This document shows, piece by piece, positions 25,539 to 34,111 of a stretch of DNA of 64,000 nt. Position 1 is the first letter of the stretch; each line of letters opens with the position of its first letter. The stretch spans positions 682,001 through 746,000 of the forward strand of contig NZ_JAPDOE010000001.1 in NCBI RefSeq assembly GCF_026013365.1, given 5' to 3'. The notes below the pieces were generated by a model. It made no database searches. It saw nothing but the letters and a program-made list of their open reading frames with translations, and was not told where the DNA came from. This stretch comes from Paenibacillus sp. LS1 (lineage in GTDB: Bacteria > Bacillota > Bacilli > Paenibacillales > Paenibacillaceae). The position numbers and the translations under genes are program-made.

Positions 25539-26353
25539 AAACCAACCTTTCTTACAAAGTACCCAAAACGTTACTCAACAAAGGAACAGGATTCCTTAAT
25601 GGGTATACACATACGCTGAATCCTTACACAGGCTGCGCCTTCGGTTGTTCCTATTGTTATGTCAGACAGATGCCTGTCTCCCTCTTTCGCAAAGAGGATT
25701 GGGGAAGCTGGGTCGATGTGAAACAAGAGGCCTCCCGAGTGTTCGCCAAAGAGTTACAACGTGCCATGACGAAAGGAAAAGTCACCCTGTTCATGTCATC
25801 CAGTACTGACCCTTATCAACCCGCCGAGTACAAGGAGCGTATCACGCGTTCTTTGCTTGAAACGATGGTTCAGTATCCGCCGGATTTCGTCTTGGTTCAG
25901 ACCCGCAGTCCACTGGTTACACGGGATATAGATCTGCTCCAGCAGTTAGGTGACCGGGTTCGGGTAAGCATGACCGTAGAGACGGACCTGGACGATATGC
26001 GCAAGCATTTCAGTCCTTCTGCTCCCCCGATTGCCGGTCGATTACGTGCACTTGAACAGTTGCGGGATGCCGGAATACCTACACAGGTTGCGATTGCTCC
26101 CGTGTTACCCAGCAGTGATCAATTTGCTGCCGTCTTACGGCCTCTGGTACAGCGTGTATGCATTGACGATTATTTCATGGGCGATGGCAGTGAGGGCAAA
26201 CGCACCCGTCGACTCGGCATGGAGTCGCTCTATCAGCAAGTGGGGATGGAGCACTGGTATCAACCGGATGCATATCAGATTGTCGTTCAGCGGATGAGAG
26301 ACTTTTTTGCCGAGGATGAGATCTGGATCAGTCAGGCGGGATTTGAGCCTTAA
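25535..26353 (+). CDS. SPL-family radical SAM protein
   Basis: 272 aa. The CX3CX2C iron-sulfur motif C34, C38, C41 lies in LNPYTGCAFGCSYCYVRQMP, the arrangement of spore-photoproduct-lyase-like and Rv2578c-type radical SAM enzymes. A TIM-barrel-like core follows (LFMSSSTDPYQPAE, VRVSMTVETDLDDMRK, AIAPVLPSSDQF). It lacks the C-terminal extension of true SplB. Translational coupling to adaA suggests a role in nucleic-acid damage response (inference). Confidence 0.82.
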   Translation: MKTNLSYKVPKTLLNKGTGFLNGYTHTLNPYTGCAFGCSYCYVRQMPVSLFRKEDWGSWVDVKQEASRVFAKELQRAMTKGKVTLFMSSSTDPYQPAEYKERITRSLLETMVQYPPDFVLVQTRSPLVTRDIDLLQQLGDRVRVSMTVETDLDDMRKHFSPSAPPIAGRLRALEQLRDAGIPTQVAIAPVLPSSDQFAAVLRPLVQRVCIDDYFMGDGSEGKRTRRLGMESLYQQVGMEHWYQPDAYQIVVQRMRDFFAEDEIWISQAGFEP

Positions 26354-26459
26354 ATGGCTATATAAGTTGAACTAAAGAATATTTACACTGGACACTCCGA
26401 TGACAGAACAACCTTCCGATCGCTGTTATCCCCAGATTTTTTTGATTTAATAAAAAAAC

Positions 26460-26491
26460 AGCCCCTTTCCTTGTTTGAAGGAAAAGGGGCT
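26460..26491 (-). terminator. terminator between convergent units
   Basis: A 13-bp stem with one bulge (AGCCCCTTTCCTT / AAGGAAAAGGGGCT) and a 5-nt loop is followed on the minus strand by seven T. It ends the operon arriving from 30.8 kb and may stop the adaA unit from the other side. Confidence 0.85.
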
Positions 26492-26522
26492 ATTTATCAT
26501 GACATAAACAATAATGGCTATC

Positions 26523-27629
26523 TTACTTATCCAATGTATACAATGGCAGATCCACCGGCAATGCAGCCGGGCGCTGACACGTGCTTTTCATCTGGTAGAA
26601 TGTCTGTTCATCTGATGAATCGTGGAATGCCCACATGGCCTCAAGAACGTGGTATGCCAGCTCCCCACTCGCCCGGTGTGCACGTCCGCTATGGGCTGCA
26701 TAGGCCATATCTGCTACACCGATGCCGCGTGTATTCTCCTGATACCCTGGGAGAAGCGGAACCTCCGTCCATTCCTGTTCACCCAGCAAGCGGTAACGAA
26801 CTGGACCGCCGAAGGTGTTGGGATCAGGTACCTGCAATGTGCCGTGCGTGCCATATATCTCAATCGGCGGCAATGCACTTCCGCCAAATACGTCAAAGCT
26901 CGTAATCAGTGTGCCAATGGCTCCCTGTTCAAACTGTAACAGACCGGTAACGTGAGTTGGAATTTCAACGGAAACCGTCTGGCCTCTCTTTTTCTCACTC
27001 GTAATCGTCCGCTCTTCCATGGCCTTACCTGTCATGCCTGCAATCGACTTAATCGGTCCCATTAGTTGGACCAATGCGGTGAGATAGTATGGACCCATGT
27101 CAAACATTGGCCCACCGCCTGACGCGTAATAAAACTCCGGATCGGGATGCCAGTGCTCATGACCACGACTCATCATAAATGCGGTCGCCGCTACCGGCTT
27201 GCCGATCACTCCCTCCTCCACCAATTGAAGCGAAGTCTGGATGCCTGAACCGAAGAACGTTTCTGGTGCACAACCCACGAGCAATCCTTTACGCTTTGCT
27301 GTTTCGAGCACGGCCTGACCTTCCTCACGGGTAACTGCGAGCGGTTTTTCCACATAGACATGTTTGCCTGATTCGAGCGCCCGCAAGCATACATCCGCAT
27401 GAACGGAAGGAATCGTCAGGTTAATGATCAGCTCAATCTCGGGATCAGCCAAGATTTCGTCGACGCTGTATACGTTTGGCACATTATAGGCAGCAGCCTG
27501 CTCCTCGGCACGTTTCCGGTCAAGATCCGCAACAGCAACAAGCTCCAGCACCTCGAACCGGTGACAGTTTTCCATATATATTCCGCTGATTTTACCGCAG
27601 CCAATAATGCCTACTTTCATTGTTTTCAT
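26523..27629 (-). CDS. Gfo/Idh/MocA family oxidoreductase
   Basis: 368 aa. It has a Rossmann start MKVGIIGCGKISGIYMENC, the motif GKHVYVEKPLAVTREEG, and a C-terminal sheet domain (GGGPMFDMGPYYLTALVQLMG with the conserved catalytic-region Asp). GGGAG lies eight bases before the ATG. It is last gene of a lacI-oxidoreductase-thuA-oxidoreductase operon, probably acting on a sugar or sugar alcohol from outside. Confidence 0.88.
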   Translation of the reverse strand: MKTMKVGIIGCGKISGIYMENCHRFEVLELVAVADLDRKRAEEQAAAYNVPNVYSVDEILADPEIELIINLTIPSVHADVCLRALESGKHVYVEKPLAVTREEGQAVLETAKRKGLLVGCAPETFFGSGIQTSLQLVEEGVIGKPVAATAFMMSRGHEHWHPDPEFYYASGGGPMFDMGPYYLTALVQLMGPIKSIAGMTGKAMEERTITSEKKRGQTVSVEIPTHVTGLLQFEQGAIGTLITSFDVFGGSALPPIEIYGTHGTLQVPDPNTFGGPVRYRLLGEQEWTEVPLLPGYQENTRGIGVADMAYAAHSGRAHRASGELAYHVLEAMWAFHDSSDEQTFYQMKSTCQRPAALPVDLPLYTLDK

Positions 27630-27725
27630 GCCTGGGGCTCCCTTCGCCGTGGATCAGAAATGGTTTATCCATTGAGGATGAATTGTTGAGACTGACTTTA
27701 CGTGTGCTATCAAACTACAATCTCA

Positions 27726-28451
27726 TTAGTTCTGGTTGTCCGCCATACCTGTGTATACTTCATTCACTGCACCCGCTCGGGACTTCGCAAGCTCTTTGCC
27801 TGCTGCCGTCCATTTGAAACCACTGCGCATCATTTCAGTCACGGGTTTCATGTCTACAATGTCTGCATGATGTCCCAGTGAGTTGTAAAACACCCGTCCT
27901 GCGCCCCAGCGTTTCGTCCAAACAACCGGCATATCTACCGGTCCATTTGCTGCATGCGGACCAGTCACCACTGGAAAACGAGTCGTTGCCAGCACTTCCA
28001 CTGCCGGGTCTACGTGCAGGTAGTACTGTTCACTTTTCACCTGAAAATCTTCAATATGATCCAATAACGGGCTAGAGCCGCGCTTCATGTTCACCATATA
28101 CTCCACGCCATCGTTACCTGGATGGGCAACCCATTGTCCACCCGTCATAAACTGCCAGTCCACGTTATTTCGGAAGGCATCACACATGCCGCCATGAAGA
28201 CCAGCCAGGCCCACACCGCTCTGAACTGCCGCTGATACGTTATTGACCAGCTCCTGCTCAATCTGCCCCATCGTCCACAATGGTACGATTAGATCCAGAC
28301 CCAGCAGCTTCTCTGCATCCGCATAAGACTCCAACGTATTCGAGACTTCAACCTCAAACTGCTCTTCCTTCAAAATACGTTCAAAAATCGCTGCTACCTG
28401 CTCCGGTTCATGTCCGTCCCAGCCGCCCCATACGATCAGTGCTTTGCTCAT
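27726..28451 (-). CDS. ThuA-like protein
   Basis: 241 aa. ThuA domain with a type 1 glutamine-amidotransferase-like fold (ALIVWGGWDGHEPEQVAAIF, GLAGLHGGMCDAFRNNVDW, VVWTKRWGAGRVFYNSLGH). The family is linked to trehalose/sucrose use in rhizobia and often neighbours Gfo/Idh/MocA genes, as here; biochemical activity is not settled. The ribosome site is weak. It lies between two oxidoreductases. Confidence 0.85.
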   Translation of the reverse strand: MSKALIVWGGWDGHEPEQVAAIFERILKEEQFEVEVSNTLESYADAEKLLGLDLIVPLWTMGQIEQELVNNVSAAVQSGVGLAGLHGGMCDAFRNNVDWQFMTGGQWVAHPGNDGVEYMVNMKRGSSPLLDHIEDFQVKSEQYYLHVDPAVEVLATTRFPVVTGPHAANGPVDMPVVWTKRWGAGRVFYNSLGHHADIVDMKPVTEMMRSGFKWTAAGKELAKSRAGAVNEVYTGMADNQN

Positions 28452-28520
28452 CGTTTATTCACTCGCTTTCGCCTAGTTTAGTTGTGTTCAACCTCATCCT
28501 GACTTCGCTGTCTTGCTTGC

Positions 28521-29693
28521 TCACATCTCTTCAAGCGTCACCCAACGCCGCTCTGTCACCGAACGTTCTACCGCTTCCAGTACAGCCTGACAAGCGACCC
28601 CATCATAGAAACTCGGTGATGGTTGGCGTCCTTCAGAAATTGCTGTCACCAGCTCCAGCATTTCATGGGTGAACGTGTGCTCGAAACCAATCGTATGTCC
28701 GGCAGGCCACCAAGCTTCGGCATATTTGTGTGCAGGATCGGTCGCCAGTACACGGCGGAATCCCTGTACGTCCTCTTCATCTTTTGTAAAGTAAACTTCG
28801 AGTTCGTTCATCCGTTCAAAATCAAATCGTACACTGCCAAGACTACCGTTAATCTCAAACGAGTTCGTACTGCGATGCCCCGCCGCAAAGCGTGTAGCCT
28901 CGAAGCTGCCCAGCGCACCTCCTGCGAATCGTGCCAGGAATAGCGTAGCGTCGTCGACGGTTACTTCCCCTTTGGGTGCATCTGCATTCGAACTGCCTTT
29001 TGCACTCAGCCCAGTCATTTCGGCTGCAAGTGGTCGATCTTTGATGAAGGTTTCGCTCATACCGATGACTTCCTGGAACTCACCAACGAGGAAACGCGCC
29101 AAGTCGATTAAATGCGCACCCAGATCCCCGTGGGAACCGGAGCCAGCCACTTCTTTTTGCAAACGCCATACCAATGGGAACGAAGGGTCCATGATCCAGT
29201 CCTGAAGGAAAAACGCACGGAAATGATATATCTTACCGAGTCGTCCGCTCTCCACCAGATCTTTGGCTAACTGCACTGCTGGTGAGAAACGATAGTTGAA
29301 CCCCACCATATGGGCGACACCAGCATCCTCTGCTGCCTGAAGCATCTCACGCGAATCCGCGAGGGACAGGGCCAGAGGCTTCTCACAAAACAAATGCTTG
29401 CCCTGACGAGCCGCTTCCAACGCAATTTCCTTATGAGCATCACTTGGCGCGTTAATATCAATTAGATCGATATCATCCCGCTTCACCAATTCGCGCCAAT
29501 CCGTTACACTTTCGGACCAACCGAACTGGCTCGCTGCCTCCTGCACTCCCTGCTCGTTACGTCCACAGATCACAGACATCTCAGGCTGTAACGGAGCTGA
29601 CGTGAAAAACATCGGGAGACTGCGATAGGCGTTACTGTGGGCCTTCCCCATAAACTTGTATCCAACCATTCCGACACGAAGACGATTTGACAT
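28521..29693 (-). CDS. Gfo/Idh/MocA family oxidoreductase
   Basis: 390 aa with Rossmann motif RVGMVGYKFMGKAHSNAYRSL, the signature GKHLFCEKPLALSLADSREM, and GSGSHGDLGAHLIDLARFLVGEF in the catalytic region. I prefer the ATG at 29693, eight bases after AGGAGG; an ATG six bases earlier is too close to the ribosome site. It follows the LacI regulator by 54 bp. Sequence differs clearly from the 26.5-kb paralogue, so the two probably catalyse different steps, perhaps oxidation and re-reduction of a 3-keto sugar (inference). Confidence 0.88.
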   Translation of the reverse strand: MSNRLRVGMVGYKFMGKAHSNAYRSLPMFFTSAPLQPEMSVICGRNEQGVQEAASQFGWSESVTDWRELVKRDDIDLIDINAPSDAHKEIALEAARQGKHLFCEKPLALSLADSREMLQAAEDAGVAHMVGFNYRFSPAVQLAKDLVESGRLGKIYHFRAFFLQDWIMDPSFPLVWRLQKEVAGSGSHGDLGAHLIDLARFLVGEFQEVIGMSETFIKDRPLAAEMTGLSAKGSSNADAPKGEVTVDDATLFLARFAGGALGSFEATRFAAGHRSTNSFEINGSLGSVRFDFERMNELEVYFTKDEEDVQGFRRVLATDPAHKYAEAWWPAGHTIGFEHTFTHEMLELVTAISEGRQPSPSFYDGVACQAVLEAVERSVTERRWVTLEEM

Positions 29694-29747
29694 GGTCATT
29701 TCCTCCTTTGGAATAATAAAAAGTCTTTCAATATGTGTACCAATAAA

Positions 29748-30797
29748 TTATTGACGGATAGAAGAAGCACGGATGATCAGTTCGGTAGGCAACAACGCTC
29801 TAGCTGATTCGGTTACCGCTACAACCGGGTTATTTGCTTCAGGTGTTCCACCTACTGACCCATGCATAAGCTTCGATACTGCAAGTTCACCCATTTCAAA
29901 AAATGGAACCCTGACGCTGCTCAGCGGCGGAACTGCCATCTCGGCGGCATCGGAGTCGTCATACCCCACGAATGCCGGAAAATCCGCAGGCCCTATTCCC
30001 CGCTCACGCAAACCATGCATGACCCCAATAGCCATTCGATCATTGGCCGCAAATACAGCGTCGATTTCATGGAGCCGATCTGCTATAATTGCCGCGGCTG
30101 CAATGCCGCTTCGTCTGCTGTAATTCCCCTCAAGCAATAGGCTCGGGTCCACCTCCATACCCGCTTCTTGCAGGCCCAGACGGACACCTTCCATTCGCTC
30201 CTGGCTGTTGGAATAGCTATCCGGACCATTGAGAAAAGCAATTTGGCGATACCCCTGATCCGTAAGATGACGTATTGCAAGCCTGCTTCCTTCCACATGA
30301 TCCGCATCCACTTCCGTGAACGATTGGCCCACAAAGTGCTGATTCATCACACAGAATGGATGTCCTTCCTGTTGAAGCTGCTGCATGGCCGCCAGTTCTT
30401 CATGATCATCTCTGGCGCCAAGGATGATGCAGGCATCTACTTTCTGACGCCGGAACAGATCCGTATAATTCATCACCTCACCCGGTGTCCGGAACATAAC
30501 CAGCAGGTCCATGCCATTGTCTCTGGCTTTGCTTCCAATTCCACTCAGCATTTCCGAGAAAAAATACGCCGAGAACAGATGCGCCTTCGGAACATAAGGC
30601 AATACCACACCAAGGTTCCCGCTTTTACTTCTGGCAAAACTGCGAGCAAGAGCGCTGGGCACATAGCCTAACTGTTCGGAAGCTTCAAGGACCTTGCGGC
30701 GCGTCTCTTCTTTAATAGGACCTACCCCATTAAGCACCCGGGATACCGTTGCCTCAGAAACCCCTGCAAGATCAGCCACTTCTCTACGAGATGCCAT
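29748..30797 (-). CDS. LacI-family regulator of the Gfo/ThuA operon
   Basis: 349 aa. Helix-turn-helix SRREVADLAGVSEATVSRVLNGVGPIKEETRRKV, hinge YVPSALARSFA, then a ligand-binding core (GVVLPYVPKAHLFSAYFFSEML, AVFAANDRMAIGVMHGL). Start at 30797 with GGGGGTGA; nine extra upstream residues are unsupported. It heads the operon, and a perfect palindrome covers its own start site, so autoregulation of the whole unit is expected. Confidence 0.9.
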   Translation of the reverse strand: MASRREVADLAGVSEATVSRVLNGVGPIKEETRRKVLEASEQLGYVPSALARSFARSKSGNLGVVLPYVPKAHLFSAYFFSEMLSGIGSKARDNGMDLLVMFRTPGEVMNYTDLFRRQKVDACIILGARDDHEELAAMQQLQQEGHPFCVMNQHFVGQSFTEVDADHVEGSRLAIRHLTDQGYRQIAFLNGPDSYSNSQERMEGVRLGLQEAGMEVDPSLLLEGNYSRRSGIAAAAIIADRLHEIDAVFAANDRMAIGVMHGLRERGIGPADFPAFVGYDDSDAAEMAVPPLSSVRVPFFEMGELAVSKLMHGSVGGTPEANNPVVAVTESARALLPTELIIRASSIRQ

Positions 30798-30855
30798 TAA
30801 CTTCACCCCCTTATAGCTCATCAATAAATCATATAATAATTAAAAATCAATATTT

Positions 30856-30871
30856 ATGTACGCGCGTACAT
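30856..30871. promoter_or_regulatory. perfect 16-bp operator palindrome
   Basis: ATGTACGCGCGTACAT is a perfect palindrome with central CGCG, as LacI-family operators have. It abuts the -10 element of the lacI promoter and covers the start site. Confidence 0.75.
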
Positions 30872-30898
30872 TTTCTCATGCCATGTAACCGTTGTCAA
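30870..30898 (-). promoter_or_regulatory. promoter of the LacI/Gfo/ThuA operon
   Basis: Minus-strand -35 TTGACA (30893-30898), 17-bp spacer and a weak -10 GAAAAT (30870-30875). Confidence 0.6.
30884..30897. promoter_or_regulatory. cre (CcpA) site overlapping the -35
   Basis: TGTAACCGTTGTCA fits TGWNANCGNTNWCA at all 14 positions and covers the -35 box, a position that predicts direct catabolite repression. Confidence 0.7.
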
Positions 30899-30910
30899 TG
30901 CTTTTAACAC

Positions 30911-30947
30911 AAAAAAGATGAGGAATGGACTCAACCCATTCCCCATC
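30911..30947 (-). terminator. terminator after glpX
   Basis: Twelve-base arms GATGGGGAATGG and CCATTCCTCATC with one mismatch are followed on the minus strand by six T. Confidence 0.85.
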
Positions 30948-30971
30948 CTTTCAGCAACTACTGAAGACCAA

Positions 30972-32054
30972 TCACAACGTCGTTGTTACGCCATGATCAA
31001 CGGAAGATTGACTAAACTCAGCCTGTTCCAACGTTTTCACATGACTCGGAATGCGATCCGAAGGTTCTGGCGTGGATTGCAGCTGTCTTACTTTGTGCAG
31101 CACTTCTTTGTTCGGCAGGAAGTGCTGGGAACGAATAAACCGAATTGTTTTGGTTTTGGCACGCATAACAATCGAATCGGTCTCGGCCCGATCATCCGCA
31201 AGATACCGTACCCCTCCCAGAATCTCACCTGGCGTCACACCTGTTGCGGCAAAAATGACATCCTCCGTTCCGATCATATCCTGCATCGTTAACACTTTGT
31301 AAGGATTATCGATCCCCATCTGCAGGCAGCGCTGGAATTCGTCCGCGTTGGCAGGCATCAGGCGACCTTGAATCTCGCCCCCTAGGCAGGACAGGGCAGC
31401 TGCCGCCAGCACACCTTCCGGCGCTCCTCCAGACCCCACATACAGATCAATGCCCGCCTCCGGGAAGGCTGGTGCCATCGCACCCGCAACATCGCCGTCA
31501 CTGAGGAACTTGATCCGTACGCCAACCTTACGCAGCGTCTTGATTGTGCTCTCATGTCGCACACGATCCAGAATCATCACAGTCAGATCCGAGATGTTTT
31601 TGTTCAATGCAGTAGCTGCTTTCTCCAGGGTGACTTCAACCGGGTCTTCAATGCTGACCTTGCCTACAAGCGCAGGACCTACCGCCAGTTTCTCCATATA
31701 CATGTCCGGTGCGTGGAGCAGGTTACCTTTTCCCGCCACTGCAATAACCGATAGAGCGTTGTTCAGTCCTTTGGCCACGATTTCTGTACCTTCGAGCGGG
31801 TCTACAGCCACGTCAACCTCAGGGCCCTCAGCGTTGCCCACTTCCTCGCCGATGTACAACATGGGTGCTTCATCCATTTCTCCTTCACCGATTACCACCG
31901 TGCCGCGAATGGACACGGAATCGAACATGGCGCGCATGGCCAAAGTAGCCGCTTCATCTGCACTGTTCTTATCGCCTCGTCCCATCCAGGGTGCTGAAGC
32001 TAACGCAGCCAATTCTGTTACTCTGACAATTTCCAACGCCAGTTCGCGTTCCAT
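30972..32054 (-). CDS. glpX: class II fructose-1,6-bisphosphatase
   Basis: Gluconeogenic hydrolysis of fructose 1,6-bisphosphate to fructose 6-phosphate; metal-dependent and cytoplasmic. The 360-aa product has APWMGRGDKNSADEAA, GTVVIGEGEMDEAPMLYIGE and VDVAVDPLEGT (metal-binding Asp/Glu and DPLEGT phosphatase motif), plus DRVRHE and SGGAPEGVLAAAA. About 35-40 extra C-terminal residues (FLPNKEVLHKVRQLQST onward) exceed the E. coli GlpX core. I chose the ATG at 32054 (GGAAGTGGG upstream). It is monocistronic, ended by a strong terminator. Confidence 0.94.
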   Translation of the reverse strand: MERELALEIVRVTELAALASAPWMGRGDKNSADEAATLAMRAMFDSVSIRGTVVIGEGEMDEAPMLYIGEEVGNAEGPEVDVAVDPLEGTEIVAKGLNNALSVIAVAGKGNLLHAPDMYMEKLAVGPALVGKVSIEDPVEVTLEKAATALNKNISDLTVMILDRVRHESTIKTLRKVGVRIKFLSDGDVAGAMAPAFPEAGIDLYVGSGGAPEGVLAAAALSCLGGEIQGRLMPANADEFQRCLQMGIDNPYKVLTMQDMIGTEDVIFAATGVTPGEILGGVRYLADDRAETDSIVMRAKTKTIRFIRSQHFLPNKEVLHKVRQLQSTPEPSDRIPSHVKTLEQAEFSQSSVDHGVTTTL

Positions 32055-32683
32055 TTTTCCCACTTCCTTTCCAATTTCCAAAAGCATAACGTGAAAGCGG
32101 TACTAAATCCATCGCAAATCCATATGAAATTGATCTATAATCGGCGTAGGAGCGCCTTTTCGGCAATTAATTCCTTATTTATCCAATTCAAATTTTAATT
32201 GATTTCACTTCTTTTTCGGCTGGATTTAACATTCCAATCCGTCCATTGTTTCACCTTAAATGTTAATATAAATTCCTATTTAAAATATAAAAATCCATAT
32301 TATTCAACATGATGAATTTGGACACCCATTTCATGCGCAATAAGTTCTTTTAACATAAGGTATATACAGCTTTTAAGGTGATTATTAAGAAAGAAACCAT
32401 CTCAGACTGACTACGAGCGAAAACGATTTTCGGTTAGCTCTACAAACGCAAAAATGAACTAATAAATTGTAACGGTAATCCTTGAAATCAACCTAGTCCT
32501 ATCATCGTTATCCGGAAAAATTTTGATGGCCTTTATGTATTAATCAGGACTTTAACTTTTACAAATGCCATAGATGTAGCTTATGATGGTCATCGAAAAT
32601 AATAAGTTTACATAATATTTATTATGTTAATTTTTTTCTTCAATTTCTCCATTTTATGATTCATCGATTCTGGCAAAAGATAA
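32055..32683. other. AT-rich intergenic region without a gene
   Basis: About 630 bp upstream of glpX and beyond the paiA terminator. I see no convincing coding frame. It holds a CGAAAA/TTTTCG inverted repeat with GAGC/GCTC flanks (32415-32440). It also holds an 18-bp AT palindrome ACATAATAttTATTATGT (32610-32627) followed by a T-run. A small RNA cannot be excluded. Confidence 0.5.
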
Positions 32684-32731
32684 AAAAGCCTGAAAGAATT
32701 CTGCATTCAGCATATTTCATCCCAGGCTTTT
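32684..32731 (-). terminator. terminator after paiA
   Basis: AAAAGCCTG (32723-32731 on the minus strand) pairs with CAGGCTTTT (32684-32692) over 9 bp around about 30 nt and runs into further T on the minus strand. Confidence 0.75.
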
Positions 32732-32745
32732 CCCTACATAAACCG

Positions 32746-33264
<519 letters not shown>

Positions 33265-33295
33265 CTATCATCACATTCCTTTAGCAAGTTAATTA

Positions 33296-33315
33296 TTTAT
33301 TGCAAATGCAATAAA
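33296..33315. promoter_or_regulatory. 20-bp palindrome, site 1 between paiA and yczE-like gene
   Basis: TTTATTGCA and TGCAATAAA flank a central AA, giving perfect 9-bp arms. Its core TTGCAAATGCAA recurs with one change at 33347-33358. Confidence 0.55.
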
Positions 33316-33344
33316 AAAGGATTACATTGAATCTAACTTAATTT

Positions 33345-33360
33345 TGTTGTATTTGCAACA
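33345..33360. promoter_or_regulatory. palindrome, site 2 between paiA and yczE-like gene
   Basis: TGTTG and CAACA flank TATTTG. The core TTGTATTTGCAA matches site 1 in 11 of 12 bases and ends about 12 bp before the plus-strand gene, so a bound protein would block it. Confidence 0.5.
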
Positions 33361-33371
33361 TAATATAGAAG

Positions 33372-34031
33372 ATGAGGTTGAATGAATTGAAATATGTACT
33401 TTTTGTCGCAGGTATTCTAATCTTAACGCTTGGCATTTCGCTTACCATTCAATCTGAACTGGGTACCTCACCATTTGACGCACTTCTGGTAGGGCTTTCC
33501 CATCAGGTAGGGCTCAGTGTAGGAAGCTGGGAAGTCATCATTGCTTTCCTGTTAATAGGATGCAATGCGCTTTTGAAGCAGCAAAAACCCGAGTTTCTGG
33601 GGCTCGTCACCGCATTTATTACAGGTGTTGGGATTGATATGTGGCTTTATGTATCTGAATCCTTGATTACGCCCGAAGTTTGGTACAGCAAATTAATGAC
33701 TTTTGTCATTGGTCTAGTAATCATAAGTATCGGCACCGCAATCTATTTACAGACCAATTTCGCACCCATTCCGATTGACCGCTTAACCTTAATCCTGCAT
33801 GAACTCACTCGAACTCCATTATTTATATCGAGAACATTGATTTACTTTGTATTTTTGATACTGGCGTTTCTGCTCAGTGGACCGATCGGGCTTGGAACAT
33901 TGCTAACCGTATGTTGTGCAGGTCTGCTCCTTCAGTTCATCATGGGGCATACGAAAAAGATACTAGATCGCATATTAACAGACAGAGATACATCATCACA
34001 TACTGAACGTGAAAAAGAACGTTCCGTCTAA
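33372..34031 (+). CDS. YczE/YyaS-type membrane protein
   Basis: 219 aa integral membrane protein with about five hydrophobic helices. The YczE/YyaS/YitT-like N-terminal pattern is LSLTIQSELGTSPFDALLVGLSHQVGLSVGSWEV-like (ISLTIQSELGTSPFDALL here). A charged C-terminal tail (DRILTDRDTSSHTEREKERSV) is cytoplasmic. Function of the family is largely unknown; B. subtilis YczE affects surfactin production indirectly. The start is uncertain: ATG at 33372 has a poor ribosome site, and TTG codons a few residues later follow GATGAGG. Confidence 0.8.
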   Translation: MRLNELKYVLFVAGILILTLGISLTIQSELGTSPFDALLVGLSHQVGLSVGSWEVIIAFLLIGCNALLKQQKPEFLGLVTAFITGVGIDMWLYVSESLITPEVWYSKLMTFVIGLVIISIGTAIYLQTNFAPIPIDRLTLILHELTRTPLFISRTLIYFVFLILAFLLSGPIGLGTLLTVCCAGLLLQFIMGHTKKILDRILTDRDTSSHTEREKERSV

Positions 34032-34059
34032 CGAGTGTACCTCCGACTACACAATAAAA

Positions 34060-34092
34060 GGCTGAATCAGAGGTCTAACCCCTGATCCAGCC
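34060..34092 (-). terminator. terminator after the mannanase gene
   Basis: Fourteen-base arms matching at 12 positions (GGCTGGATCAGGGG / CCTCTGATTCAGCC) are followed on the minus strand by TTTTATTG. It can also face the YczE-like gene. Confidence 0.75.
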
Positions 34093-34111
34093 CGTGAAAC
34101 ACGCTTCTTCC

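Noticed and set aside
32610..32627. 18-bp AT palindrome before a T-run as a terminator or operator
   Set aside because: It contains almost only A and T, has no flanking gene it would serve, and could arise by chance in this AT-rich stretch.
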